DNA from: Arabidopsis thaliana | Lineage: Eukaryota; Streptophyta; Magnoliopsida; Brassicales; Brassicaceae | DNA length: 64,000 bases | Direction of reading: 5' to 3' | NCBI RefSeq assembly: GCF_000001735.4 | Contig: NC_003070.9 | Location: 25,095,971 to 25,159,970, forward strand | Part shown: positions 36,200-47,804 of the stretch, in pieces | Layout: the number at the start of each line of letters is the position of its first letter | Position numbering within the stretch: the first letter of the stretch is position 1 | The notes under the pieces: model-generated | Seen by the model: only the letters and a program-made list of their open reading frames with translations | What the model was told of the DNA's origin: nothing | Database searches by the model: none | Made by a program: the position numbers and the translations under genes

Positions 36200-37083
36200 A
36201 TATATACGTATGACAATAATGTTTTGATATTTGAAATGATGGACAAAATATCCTCCCATTGTTTATGGAGAAAAATTTATTTATAATTGATTTAAATGAA
36301 GTTCTTGGTTAAAAATTAATATAACATTAAATTATACAGATCGAACCATATCAAATTAAAACTAAAAAAGTTGGGTGTCAAATTCAATAAAAATTTCCAA
36401 ATTCCAACTGTCTAACCAAAAGTCACTTTTAAGTTTTAATTAAACCACAAAAGCAAATTGCCTAGAAAAATAAATTAAGCAAAAAGCTCTCTTTCAGTAA
36501 AGATGCCGTTTATTTTTCATATCCCGCCATGACCCCACCACCCAATATAATATTCATTATTTATTTTCTTTTGATTTTAGTTATAAAAAAAAAAAAAACT
36601 CAAGTCGTCGTCTCTCTCATTTTCTTCTCCTCTAAAATAACCAGATCGCCTCCTCCAATCATCTTCTTCTTCCTCCTCGCAGATCCACCGTCGTCAACTA
36701 TTTTATTCATCCCGGAGAACTAAAATCGGTATACAGATCTTCTATCTCGCTTCATTGATCGTTTTCTTCCTTCAATTTCTAATCATCTCTGTTAATATCC
36801 ATTGGTTTGATTCATATCTTTCGCTGCAAAATTCCTCAATATTCAACACATTTACGCCATTTTATCCTTACGATTTCGTCTCTCCTGACTTTAAACTTCG
36901 ATATGGTTTCTGATTCTGCTGATTTGTTCGATGTTGGCATTATCTTGCTTCTGGTGATTTGAGATGTAATGTTTAGATCTATGTTTTGTTTAATGTAGTT
37001 TGGATCAAAATACTATTGAATCATCTCTTGGAATTGTGTTAGACTTTGATGTTTAATCTATATATCAGTGTAGGTTTCGAATT
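36200..37083. other. Spacer: promoter and intron-containing leader of the F-box/LRR gene
   Basis: AT-rich to 36590, then a CT-rich leader (36600-36725). A donor at about 36729 (cggtatac) and an acceptor just before 37074 (cagtgtag) suggest a 5' UTR intron of about 345 nt ahead of the start at 37084. Confidence 0.5.
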
Positions 37084-38343
37084 ATGGACTATCTTCCTGT
37101 GGAAGTTATTGGAAACATACTCTCACGTCTCGGAGGAGCTCGTGATGTTGTGATAGCTTCAGCAACATGTAGAAAATGGCGAGAAGCTTGTAGGAAACAT
37201 CTTCAAACACTTTCTTTCAATTCCGCTGATTGGCCGTTTTATCGAGACCTTACAACGAATCGTTTAGAGATTCTTATAACTCAAACCATTTTCCAAACCA
37301 TGGGGCTGCAAGGTCTTTCTATTATGATGGATGATGCGAATAAGTTTTCGGCTGCCACAGTTATCGCTTGGCTTATGTATACGAGAGACACTTTGCGGAG
37401 ATTGTCTTATAATGTCAGGACGACTCCTAATGTTAACATTCTTGAAATCTGTGGGAGGCAGAAGCTTGAAGCTTTGGTTTTGGCTCATAATTCTATTACT
37501 GGTGTTGAACCAAGTTTTCAGAGGTTTCCTTGTTTGAAGTCTCTGTCACTGAGTTATGTTAGTATTTCAGCTTTGGATTTGAATCTTTTGCTTAGTGCTT
37601 GTCCGATGATCGAGAGTTTGGAACTTGTGAGTCTCGAGATTGCAATGTCGGATGCGCAAGTGACAATTGAGTTGAGTAGCCCGACGCTGAAGAGTGTTTA
37701 TTTCGATGGGATTAGTTTGGATAAGTTTATCTTGGAGGCTGATAGTATTGAGTTCTTGCATATGAAAGACTGTGTTCTCGAGCTTTTTGAGCTAATAGGA
37801 AACGGGACTTTGAAGCATTTTAAGCTTGATGATGTTAGTGTTATACATCTTGATATCATGGAGACATCTGAAAGCCTTGAAGTAGTTGATGTCAATCACT
37901 TCACAATGGTTTGGCCAAAGTTCTATCAGATGATCTCAAGGTCACAGAAACTAAAGAAACTTCGTCTTTGGGATGTGGTTTTTGATGATGACGATGAAAT
38001 CATCGATGTTGAGTCCATTGCCGCTGGTTTCTCTCACCTGACTCATCTTTCGTTAAGCTATGACCTTAAAGATGGAGCTGCTCATTACAGTTTGCAAGGG
38101 ACTACTCAGTTGGAGAACGTGACTGTATTGGAGCTCGGATGGACTGTGATCAACGATGTTTTCTCAATCTGGGTCGAGGAGTTGCTGAGAAGATGTCCGA
38201 ATCTGAAGAAGCTGATCATTTATGGGGTTGTCTCAGAAACCAAAACACAAGGAGATTGTCAAATTCTGGCGACATTCACATGGTCCATTGTTCAACTCAT
38301 GAGGAAATATATACATGTTGAGGTACAATTTGAGTATGAGTAA
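37084..38343 (+). CDS. F-box/RNI-like leucine-rich repeat protein (419 aa, single exon)
   Basis: An N-terminal F-box (MDYLPVEVIGNILSRLGGARDVVIASATCRKWREAC) is followed by about ten irregular leucine-rich units (LEALVLAHNSI, LKSLSLSYVSIS, IESLELVSLEI, LTHLSLSYDL, LKKLIIYGVV). This is the layout of an SCF substrate receptor, with the F-box binding SKP1 and the LRR solenoid binding a target. The target is unknown. The start is the first ATG after the leader intron and gives a complete F-box. It fits At1g67190. Confidence 0.93.
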   Translation: MDYLPVEVIGNILSRLGGARDVVIASATCRKWREACRKHLQTLSFNSADWPFYRDLTTNRLEILITQTIFQTMGLQGLSIMMDDANKFSAATVIAWLMYTRDTLRRLSYNVRTTPNVNILEICGRQKLEALVLAHNSITGVEPSFQRFPCLKSLSLSYVSISALDLNLLLSACPMIESLELVSLEIAMSDAQVTIELSSPTLKSVYFDGISLDKFILEADSIEFLHMKDCVLELFELIGNGTLKHFKLDDVSVIHLDIMETSESLEVVDVNHFTMVWPKFYQMISRSQKLKKLRLWDVVFDDDDEIIDVESIAAGFSHLTHLSLSYDLKDGAAHYSLQGTTQLENVTVLELGWTVINDVFSIWVEELLRRCPNLKKLIIYGVVSETKTQGDCQILATFTWSIVQLMRKYIHVEVQFEYE

Positions 38344-41300
38344 ACGATTCTTCTTCTCCATGTTGTTGAAAACAAGTTTGAAGATTGTGTAAAGATATGA
38401 ATTTTGTGTTATTCAAAATTTAGCAATTCTTTTAAGAATACAAAAGGATTTTGTGAGACTTCATATACGTTTTTAGCTAAAAAGATTGACAAATAACTCA
38501 CACCTATTAGACATGGAATTTGGAGAGATTGTAAAGAACAAAAACTCTCCTTAACATAAAAAAATGTTCATGTCTTCACGTAGACGATCCTTTTAAATCC
38601 ATCTATAACTTTTGAAATTCACTAAAACCACATCAAATAAGAAATCTTTGCTAACGGACCTTTAGCAGTTTATTAAATTCAAACCTACTTATTTTTCTTT
38701 TTCTTCATCGAAACATTATAAAAAAAATTTGATGTAAATATTTTACTTTTTGTTGAGTAACAATTTCACATTTTAACAACAAAAAAAAAATATACCTTTT
38801 AGTCAAACACACTTAATTTATTATATATGGAAGATTTCTTCGACTAGTTTGTCAAGAAGATATATCTAAAGCGTTTAATCCTTTTTTCTTTCTGATAATT
38901 TTAATCAAAAACGACAATTACATAATGAGACGTATATAAAGTTTTTTTTCATTTTTGGTCACCAAATTTTAAAAAGATTAACCTTTTCATTAATATTTTG
39001 TTTTGTTATTCAAAAGTAAAAATAGTCATCACTCCAAAAATTATGTCAGACTAAATTGCATGATAAATATATTTTAGTTCAAATAATTAGATGGTACCAA
39101 ACTAAAATAAAATATGACTCAAATAAGCTTAGACTGAGGAGACCGACTCAATTGACATATCTGTATCCCTCCCTCTCACAAAACTTGTGGGTTATACGAC
39201 CAAACATATCATGTGAACAATATTTAGCTAGATCATATCTTTGAGTGTTCATTTTCATGTGCCTTGAAGTTTCTTATTTCTTCTTAAGTCCTATTATATA
39301 TATAGATTTGTTGTCTTCTTCACCAATTGTGGAGATTGCATTGGTTCTGTTAGATGCATCTAAGGTGGAGTAAATGGTAAGGTTTTTTGTCCTCACACTG
39401 TGTTTGTTTTTGTCATTAATAAAAGCTAATTGTCCTCACACTGTTGGACCTTAGTGTTGTGTAGTATTATTCTCCATTTTCTTGTCCTTTTATATAGTCG
39501 GGGACCTATCTCCATGCCTTCTTCCATTCCTAGAGCTTCTTGAATACTATTAAATACATAGTTTTGTTTCTATAATTTGGGAACTTCTATAAAGAAGATG
39601 GGTATGAATTGATAGTTTAAATTATATGAATCTGAAATTTGTATTTGTAAGTCATGATATGCAACTATTTGGTACGTAACACAATTTTTTTGTAATATAA
39701 ATTGGTAATTACTATTGAAATTGAGCTTGTAAAACGATTGATGGTTTAAAACACATACTATTTGAACCCCATTCAAGAAATTGGTATTGATGGTATCATC
39801 ACTATATATATATATATATATATATATGTTGAATTCATATTTTTAATTACAACGTTAATAATTAAAAAGAGAGAGGATTTGGTATGTAAAATTTGGTTTG
39901 TAGTAATGTATAGGCATGGGCATGCATGTCTCTTCACCTACTTAAGAAACCTCTATTATGTCTCAACCTCTTTTTTAGGTTCTGTAGAGTCAATTACATA
40001 ACGACACCACTTATGTCAAATTGTTTCAGGTTGCATCAACCTTTTTTCACAAAACGAAAACGAACTTCGTAATTGTTAACTTTATTTCTCTTCAATTTCA
40101 GCCACAAATTATACATTAGATCAAACATCATTATTTATTTTTAATAGAATGCATTTCTAAGAACTTAATCTTCTATCTTTATTTCCATTTGTAGAGTAAT
40201 AGATTCAAGAAGTGTACTAAAAAAAGGAGTCAAGAAGTGTATTCCTCCGTTTTCGTGTTTCTTCAATGCTGAACTTTTGTTGATGTTTTATCGATCTATC
40301 ACATGTATTAGTAAAACTGGAGCAAGATTATAGATCAACTAGAGATGACCCTTAATAAAATTATATATAAAATACTTGCATTTTATATGTCAATTTAATT
40401 CATCTATTTTGACAATTCTTTTGAAATTAATTTTGTTAGGTTGAGATACAGCAGATGTACTGACAATATATATAAAACAAAACCTCGATTATTTTTTTTT
40501 TCGTCGGCAAGAATCTGTTTCTAGATTGTGATATATTACCATATATAAATAGGAGGAATTGTGACATCAAAATTTCAAAGTGTTAGTTGAACAACACATC
40601 ATAAATATGTTTAATCTAGTGGTTTAAATTAAATAAGGATTTTTTTCCCTCCAAGTCATGGTGTTGTGTTCTAAGACATGATGCTTACGCTGAAAAGAAA
40701 CTTATCTATAACAACTTTCATTTATGTGATCGTTTATTCGTCAAGGAAATTAAATTTTATTTCTTACTATTAGAAGACATAGAGAATGTTAATGAACCAA
40801 ATAATAAAAGACAATGTAAATTTTATTATTCTGAAAGTATTTTAAAAATGTGTATTTTTTGTTTTATGGTTCTGAAAGGTCAATATGACCCCACTTTAGT
40901 TGTTGTTTCTCTACAAAATTCTGATTTGAAATCTCATTGTTATCTCCCAAATAAAATGAGAAAGGCAACTTGGCGGAAATTTTCTTCCAACAATAAAAAT
41001 AGTTTCTATTTTCTTTTTTTCCAAAATAACAATATTTCTGTTTTTCTGTAATATGGTCAAGGATATGAAGGTATTCAATTTTAATACTTTTTGGGGATAC
41101 TTTAATTCCCTTAATGTATATGATTATTTTTTTTCAATGAAAAATAATTCCAAACTCTTGAATTCCGTGATTTTAGAAAGAAGAAATTGGTAAAAGTAAA
41201 AACCAGACAAACTTTTCTTTTATAGCTGCAACTATAAGCAGAATAATATTGTTGCATTCACCTAATTATCATTTAGCCAACATAATAGCCATCACACATA

Positions 41301-41407
41301 CAAAACACACGTACAATGCTTTTGATAGATATGTATAACAGACGCGTACACGTAAATCCATATGTATGTGTATGTATGAATATGTTTTGGATGTTAAAAA
41401 GATGAAA
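38344..41407. other. Gene-free AT-rich region (about 3 kb)
   Basis: No convincing coding frame on either strand. It contains a (TA)n run at 39803-39827 and a short direct repeat of tgtcctcacactgt near 39389 and 39429. No transposon ends recognised. Confidence 0.5.
39803..39827. repeat. (TA)n microsatellite
   Basis: About 12 uninterrupted TA units. Confidence 0.9.
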
Positions 41408-41674
41408 TCAGAAAGCATAAGTTCTTGAAGTGGGAGAGTCAGCAATTTGAAGGGTTTCTTGGATAATTTTGTGAGCCTTTTTGCTTCTCAACTCAAATCT
41501 CATACTCTCACTCTTCTCTATCTTCTCATACGATGATGATGATGATGATGACGATGATGATGAAGATGAATATGATGATGATGATAATGATGATCTCTTC
41601 CGCATCCTTAGACCAGTCTTTATCTTCGACTTCAAGCCTTCCACAATCTTTCCTAGTCTCATCCTCACCACCAT
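41408..41674 (-). CDS. Small basic protein with poly-serine tract (88 aa), host of the miR414 sequence
   Basis: The frame starts MVVRMRLGKIVEGLKSKIKTG, then a basic patch (RMRKRSS), a tract of Ser broken once by Tyr (residues about 30-48), and ends EKIEKSESMRFELRSKK and AHKIIQETLQIADSPTSRTY-AF. The two flanks of the serine tract are non-repetitive and look like normal protein, which supports real coding. There is no signal peptide or membrane segment. Function unknown. The serine tract is written mainly with TCA/TCG codons, and seven of them make up the annotated miR414 sequence. The locus corresponds to At1g67195 (MIR414), which is usually listed only as a microRNA gene. Confidence 0.6.
   Translation of the reverse strand: MVVRMRLGKIVEGLKSKIKTGLRMRKRSSLSSSSYSSSSSSSSSSSSSYEKIEKSESMRFELRSKKAHKIIQETLQIADSPTSRTYAF
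41549..41569 (-). ncRNA. MIR414: Sequence of annotated miR414
   Basis: The minus strand reads TCATCTTCATCATCATCGTC-A, which I recall as the A. thaliana miR414 sequence. It is low-complexity trinucleotide repeat. On reading the flanks I see no stable arm with a complementary partner (a partner would need GATGATGA-type sequence on the same strand). I mark it because of the annotation; real microRNA status is doubtful. Confidence 0.5.
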
Positions 41675-44312
41675 CTAATATATGTAGAAGAACTGAAGAA
41701 GAAGAAAACTAATTAGATCCCACTTTGGAGTCGGAGATAAACATTATCTCAACAACTTAATTCAAGAATACAGTATATCCCAACAAAAAAGTTAAGAGAC
41801 AAATCATTTTTTTTACATGTAAATAGTTAATCTGTAAGAGAAAAAGATTGAAGTATTGAACTAATATATATACATGTAATAAAGTGGCAAAAGAGGGCAG
41901 ATAGAGTTGAAGAAATATTGAACCTTAAAAGTGTGGTTTGTAGATATGAGAGAAGATGAAAATGGAGGATAATATATATATGTAGATCATATATATATAT
42001 TGTGTGTGTGTGGCGGAGGCTGATGTCAAAGGTTGTGTGACTTGTGAAGCTATGTGAGTCTCGTGACCTTATTTTTTCAAACTTTAGCCAATGTTTATTA
42101 TTTTCTAAAATAGCTAGTACCATTGTTTTGTTAGTCAAAGATTCAGATTTTTAAGTCATCACCAAATCATGGTTCTTGGGGAATTTGTTTCAGATATTAT
42201 GTATCTCCACAGTAAAGATCTGTTGAGTAATCATTTGAATATTAAAGATGAATACCAAATAGAGAAATCTAAATAAGATAGAAAATCTTGTGTGGTACTT
42301 GTCAGTTGTCACAAGGATTATTTTAAGTAGTTTGTTTTGCTTCCTCCACTTGAAAATTATATTATTTTTGTTATTCCATGACTTTGATAGAACAAGATGT
42401 TATCAAAAACATATATTTGTTCCGGCTGTGTTTAAATATATTTCAAAGTATAGGGTGATCATTGAAAACTTGAACATTCTGTACATCACATACAATTAAA
42501 AAGGTTCGAATAGAGCCAGAATATGTGTACTGTGATATCTAGTTAATCTTAATGATTATAAACCTTTGAAAAATATTTTCTTTTTTCTTTTGTCAACAGC
42601 TTTAAAACTTTGGAAAATCTTACTAACTAAATAAATATGAAAGGACCACGTAACTTAGAACATCTAACTTTTTCTTCTTTTAAAAGACATAGAAGATTAG
42701 CTAATTTAATATCGGAATAATTATGTTTTTCATATTTAGTATTAAAATAATACTTTTAATTAGTTTGTTAATTTTCTTAATTTTATTTATTTAAACATAT
42801 AAGTAAATCTAAAAGAAGTCATCGAAGAAAATTATAAGTAAAATTATTTTTTAATTTAATAATAAAATATTTGTTATGATCCCGACAACTGCCTAGTAGT
42901 TTTGTGAGGACATAAAGGAGAACAGTGTGGACAGGAAATGAAAAAGAAAAAAAAAAAGAAATATAGAAGTTGAAAATTGTACGTGATCTTGAAAATATCT
43001 CTTACGACGCAACTTATGACTTATGATTCCATATTCTTAAGATTATTTTAACTAGTTAGAAGCATGAAACATGTGTAGTTGTGTACATCAATATGCAAAC
43101 AGCTATCTCATACGTTTTTTCTTTTGGTTACAGATAGCCGTAAAAAAGAAATATATATCCATCAAGTTGGTAAAAATTGGTGAGTTTTCTAATTCTTGAT
43201 TCGATCGTAATTTGTGAGTTTTCTAATTCGTGATTCGATAGTAATTTGCTTTAAACAAAAACTACGGATTGGTTGAAACAAAATCACTCCATTTTAACTA
43301 GTATTTAGTCTGTTGCCGAGAGACTTTATGATTTCGTAGGCTTTGAACTAAAAGAAGCAGAGAGTCATAAGATGAATTTGTTGGAGGTAAGTCCTCGGTC
43401 ATAAACCAAGCACAAGAGGGAACAAAATCAATATTCAAGTTCTTAATGAAATTAGGGTTAAAGCTTACAAAATCTTAGAATTGTATATGTATTTGTTGTT
43501 TAAGACAGGTTTCATTTTTTGTTATTAATATGCATAATTACTAGAACCAAAACTCTTTTTAATCCAGAGAAAAGCAAATGTTCTTGCAAACTTTCTCGTA
43601 AAACTGCTTTTCAGTCTTATGACTCCTATTGATGCTACCATTGTTTAAGCTTTTGGTCTTTTAAATAAATACGGTTGGTCAATCTATATATTTATCAACC
43701 ATCGAAGGGTCTACAAATCAACAAGTCATCTCTGTAAATGGATTGGCTAAACCTTTGACTACTTTGCAATTTGCATTCGATTATATGGTTAGATATTCCA
43801 TGTTATGAAACTTTAATTTACATTGGTCAAATAATTATTTGATTTTGGGCCTTATAATTGTTGCAGTGGTCCTTAATACTATTCATTTACTATAATTAAG
43901 ACTAGCAACTGACTTTATTTTAATTCTGATTTTGTTACCAAGTTAAGCACACCATCTCCAAAGTTCCAAAAAGGTAAGGAATTTATTATTAAGAAACTAA
44001 TATAAGCATTTGATTGATGCTTCATGCGATCGTATTCTAATCATGATTCTAAATTGTAATTGATTTTATTATTGTACATAATTAGATACGATATAATAAT
44101 TAATGTGTAAACTCACTTATGTTAATTTTGAAAAATTATGGAGTGTGTGTGTTATATGTGTCTATAAAATTTGTTTTCGTGTTATTTTAGGGTATTTCTT
44201 TTAAATTATTGACCAAAATCACTTGGCTTTGTCTCAATTGTGATCATGTATATTAGATGTGCAAAATAACCCTTACTTAAATAATTAACTCTATCTCTCG
44301 TGGTCTCATCTA
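41675..44312. other. Gene-free AT-rich region (about 2.6 kb)
   Basis: The left part (41675-42010) is the likely promoter and leader of the small serine-tract gene and includes a TA/TG microsatellite near 41990-42011. A 34-bp tandem duplication lies at 43180-43247. No coding frame recognised. Confidence 0.5.
43180..43247. repeat. 34-bp tandem duplication
   Basis: Two adjacent 34-bp copies beginning gtgagttttctaattc differ at two positions. Confidence 0.85.
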
Positions 44313-44582
44313 AATGAACCGCAAGGATGCTCGCCGCGACATCAAGTTTATATCACTTTTCGTGGAGAACAGCTACGCCACAACTTCGTTAGCCATCTCG
44401 TGGAAGCCCTTAGGCGAAATGCGATCAATGTGTTTATAGACAATGATCAAGAGCTTAGAGGTGAAGATATCAGCATTCTTTTGAAGAGGATCGAGTATTC
44501 TTGAATCTCCATTGTTGTGTTCTCGAGCAGGTACACAGAATCGAGGTGGTGCTTGAGAGAGGCTGTGAAGATCAAAGACTGA
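44313..44582 (+). pseudogene. TIR-domain (NLR-type resistance gene) relic
   Basis: The frame 44313-44501 reads PRHQVYITFRGEQLRHNFVS, then HLVEALRRNAINVFIDND and GEDISILLKRIEYS, then a TGA stop at 44502-44504, and continues in the same frame ISIVVFSSRYTESRWCLREAV to another stop at 44580. These are the first half of a plant TIR domain: the conserved FRGE loop, FIDN, then FSSRYTESRWCL. No NB-ARC or LRR follows, and no intact start is in frame; the nearby ATG at 44314 is in another frame. It is a truncated, stop-containing copy of a TIR-type immune receptor gene. It probably corresponds to an annotated pseudogene near At1g67200. Confidence 0.88.
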
Positions 44583-45368
44583 TGTAATTTTACCTTACTT
44601 GCCTTTCTTGCCTGTTGGCACAATCCATTAGTCAAGTTTGATAGTGAAAGCAATGCCAATGATCATCGTCATGTTACTTAAGTCATCTCGTATCGTTCGA
44701 TTCAAATTAGTTGTCGTTTAAGTTTTTGAAGCATATACTAAAAAAACATTTAAGTTTTCAGTTGTCAATTAATAATAATAAAAAAAAAAGGAAAATGATG
44801 ATGGGTGAGTTTTATAATAGTTACGGTGAACTTGGTCACATTGGATAATTTGTCATTGTTCTTGGGCGGACCAATAAAAGCCTCTCTTTTGAATCCCCCA
44901 CACAGATCTATCGCCTCTTCTTCCCTCGTGTCTGCCAGAATTTTTGTTTCCCGTTGATAAAGGTTAAACCTTTCTTCTTCTTCTTCTTGTTTCGATTTCA
45001 AGTTCTTCTCTTTCGTGACCTACGGTGCCGTTTCATATTCCCTAATTTGATTGAAAAGGGTTGCGCAAGGGCTTTGAAGTGAAACACTTTTGATTCTTGT
45101 TGTTGCTTCAAGTTTTCATTTTTATCAATTGGGTTTTGGAGAAAACACTATGAGCTGTGATTGAATTGTCTAGCTCGAAGAATCTTGATTTTGTTTACAC
45201 AGAGAATTGGTTTCTTCTTTCTTGATGATAGTACAATTGGATTCTGAATGTTGTGTAGAGTTTTTGGAATTGCTCATTGGTGTATGCTTTTGTTATGCAG
45301 GGTTTATCTTTGGTGGATGATTAGTGAAACTTTTTAAGGAGATAATAGTTCACATGTTTTAGTTAAAA
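44583..45368 (+). promoter_or_regulatory. Promoter and 5' UTR of the ZCCHC8-like gene
   Basis: A leader with CT-rich sequence runs from about 44900. A 5' UTR intron probably ends at ttgttatgcag (45300). The start codon is at 45369. Confidence 0.45.
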
Positions 45369-47804
45369 ATGGCAGCTTCAAGCGGCTCTGGTTTGGAAGG
45401 TTAGAAACATGACCTCAATCCTTTTGTTGTTATGTATTCTTTGTGTATACTGACTTTAGGAAGTTATATCGAGTTTCCATTTCTTTATTTCCGTTTCTTA
45501 GAGTGTTTTGCTTTTACGTTTAACTTTAAATAAGAATGAGGTCTTGTTTCTGAGACTCATCAATTTAGAGAGCTTTATAGGGTAGCTTTGAGCTTTGTTT
45601 ATTGGCTTTGCTGAGGTATTTTGTTTGTATGTATTGTTTTGATTTGAATAAAGAAGAGCTTTTGGGATTTATTCTGTTTTTTGCTCTTGACTATATCAGC
45701 TGAGGAGGGGGAAATAAGTATAGACATGGAGGAAGACATGGATCTAACAGAAGATGATTTCAGAAATGTGTCTGGCCAGTTTTCAGGACAAGCATCGATC
45801 GTGGAGGTTGGGGATGCTGTTGATGTGAGAGTCGAAACCGTGAAAGTAGATGTTAGTTGTATCCTTATTCTTCTTCTTATTGTTGGAGCTTGCTAATGCT
45901 TGTGTTACTTAAACACCTCTGCTTCGAGTATAGTTTCTACAATCATTTGCTCCAAGACTTGAATGCTTGTGATTATGTTCTCTTTCTTTCTTTTCCATAA
46001 TTCCATGTGTCAGCTAAATCTGGTGTTAAAAGAGCCAGAACAATCTCTCTGGAACAGCAACCTTCAGTCCATGTTACTTATAAACACTTAACAAGGTTCG
46101 ATGAAACGAAGACTCTTAACTCGATAACAAGAAGCTTTTAACATTTGAATGCTCAAAACATTGCTATCATTATATGTGATTCTTGGTGTTCTACTTGTTT
46201 TGATTCTTATTGTCCTGCATCTTTCAGAGATAGTAAGCAGAAGCTGGAAAGTTTATTACAGCAATGGTCAGAATGGGAGGCAGAACAAAATTCCTTGTCC
46301 GAGGTATCTATGATTTGAACTCTTCTGTAGTGCTTTATATAGCCAATACAATAAACCTTGTGGTTTGCAAAAGTGAATCAATTTCAAGTTGTGATTGAAA
46401 GAACAATTGTAGACGAAATTTCGCAATTCTGCAAGAAATGATAAGGACACTTGTTTGCTGACTATTTCATGTTATTAACTAAGCTAGAAACTTTTCGTTT
46501 GGAATATGATCAGGATCAAGAACAAGTACTAGAAGCTGGTGATGAGACATACTTTCCTGCTTTGCGTGTGGGATTGCAGAAGACATCATCTGTAGTGAGT
46601 GAAACTGTTCTTTCAAGCATATACAATCTTGAAATTTTCAGGTTTTTCGTAATCCTTTCTGATAGATACGTTCTTACTTGTGCAGTCATTTTGGTTTGAC
46701 TACCAAACTGGTCACAGTTCTTCGAAGAAGTCTGTTCCAGTGGAAAGTAGCACTACTCCTCTTTATAACCGTGGATTTACAATTGGTTTAGATTCAGGTT
46801 CAAATAACGTGGAAGGGTAAACAAATCTAGATTTGTAGATTCTTTTTGTTGCAGTTTCTAGTTTTGTCTTTCAATCTGATTTCGTTTTACCTTGTGACAG
46901 TGAATGTGTTATTGATACTTTATTATCTGCCTTGTGCATTCTTTTGAATTTTTGTTGTCTTCATTGTTCCAGAGGCTTGGAGATTATTGATGATCCTCCA
47001 CGTTGCTTCAACTGTGGCGCATACAGTCATTCTATTAGAGAATGTCCAAGGCCTTTTGATCGATCAGCAGTTAGTAATGCTCGGAGGCAACATAAAAGAA
47101 AAAGAAATCAGACTCCTGGATCCCGTCTACCATCCAGATATTATCAGAGCCTTCAACGTGGAAAATATGATGGCTTGAAGCCTGGCTCACTTGATGCAGA
47201 GACGCGTAAGCTTCTCGGTCTAAAGGTATTTTTTCAACCTTCCTCTGCAGTATTGAAAATTAGACCAGAGAAAATGCTATTCCTGATTAAGCGGTTTTTA
47301 TCTTGTGTAGGAACTCGATCCTCCTCCATGGCTTAACAGAATGCGAGAGATTGGATATCCACCAGGATATTTTGGTAAGCTTTCATACTCTCTCTTGTTA
47401 TCATATCAAAGGCATCTTTGTTCATGACTACGTTGTCTCTTCTTTTTTGTTTGTATCACTTAGCTGTAGAAGAAGACGATGATGATCACTCGAGAATAAC
47501 TATATTTGGTGAGGAAGAGACTAAAGAAGAGGAAGAAGTTAAGACTGAAGAAGGTGAAATCTTGGAAAAAGCTAGCCCTCAAGAGCCAAGAAAGATAATG
47601 ACAGTTGGATTTCCCGGTATTAACGCACCCATTCCAGAAAACGCAGATTCGTGGCTATGGGAACAGAGGAATAGTAACACAGGACATACTAATTATCATA
47701 ATCACCTTCGACCACAATATGAGATGGGCCCTCTAGGTATTCAACTGTCTTCAAGCTTTCCTCCAATGCATGGCATTAGATATGATCATAGGTTCGGTTT
47801 ATGA
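45369..47804 (+). CDS. ZCCHC8B: ZCCHC8-like zinc-knuckle/PSP protein, NEXT exosome cofactor (404 aa, nine exons)
   Basis: Exons are 45369-45399, 45700-45855, 46014-46095, 46228-46303, 46514-46594, 46686-46816, 46973-47225, 47311-47374 and 47464-47804, with matching phases. The N-terminus is acidic (EEGEISIDMEEDMDLTEDD). A CCHC knuckle (CFNCGAYSHSIREC, CX2CX4HX4C) lies near residue 180. Directly after it is the PSP (proline-rich spliceosome-associated) segment: YDGLKPGSLDAETRKLLGLK then ELDPPPWLNRMREIGYPPGY. The tail is acidic then Pro/His-rich. In Arabidopsis two ZCCHC8 homologues, At5g38600 and At1g67210, were found with the RNA helicase HEN2 in a nuclear NEXT-like complex that feeds RNAs to the exosome; this gene fits the latter. 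Confidence 0.9.

Noticed and set aside
42503-42518. ggttcgaat, like a tRNA B box
   Set aside because: There is no A box or cloverleaf upstream.
44314-44400. ATG at 44314 as start of a TIR protein
   Set aside because: It is in a different frame from the TIR-like sequence, so it cannot start that protein.
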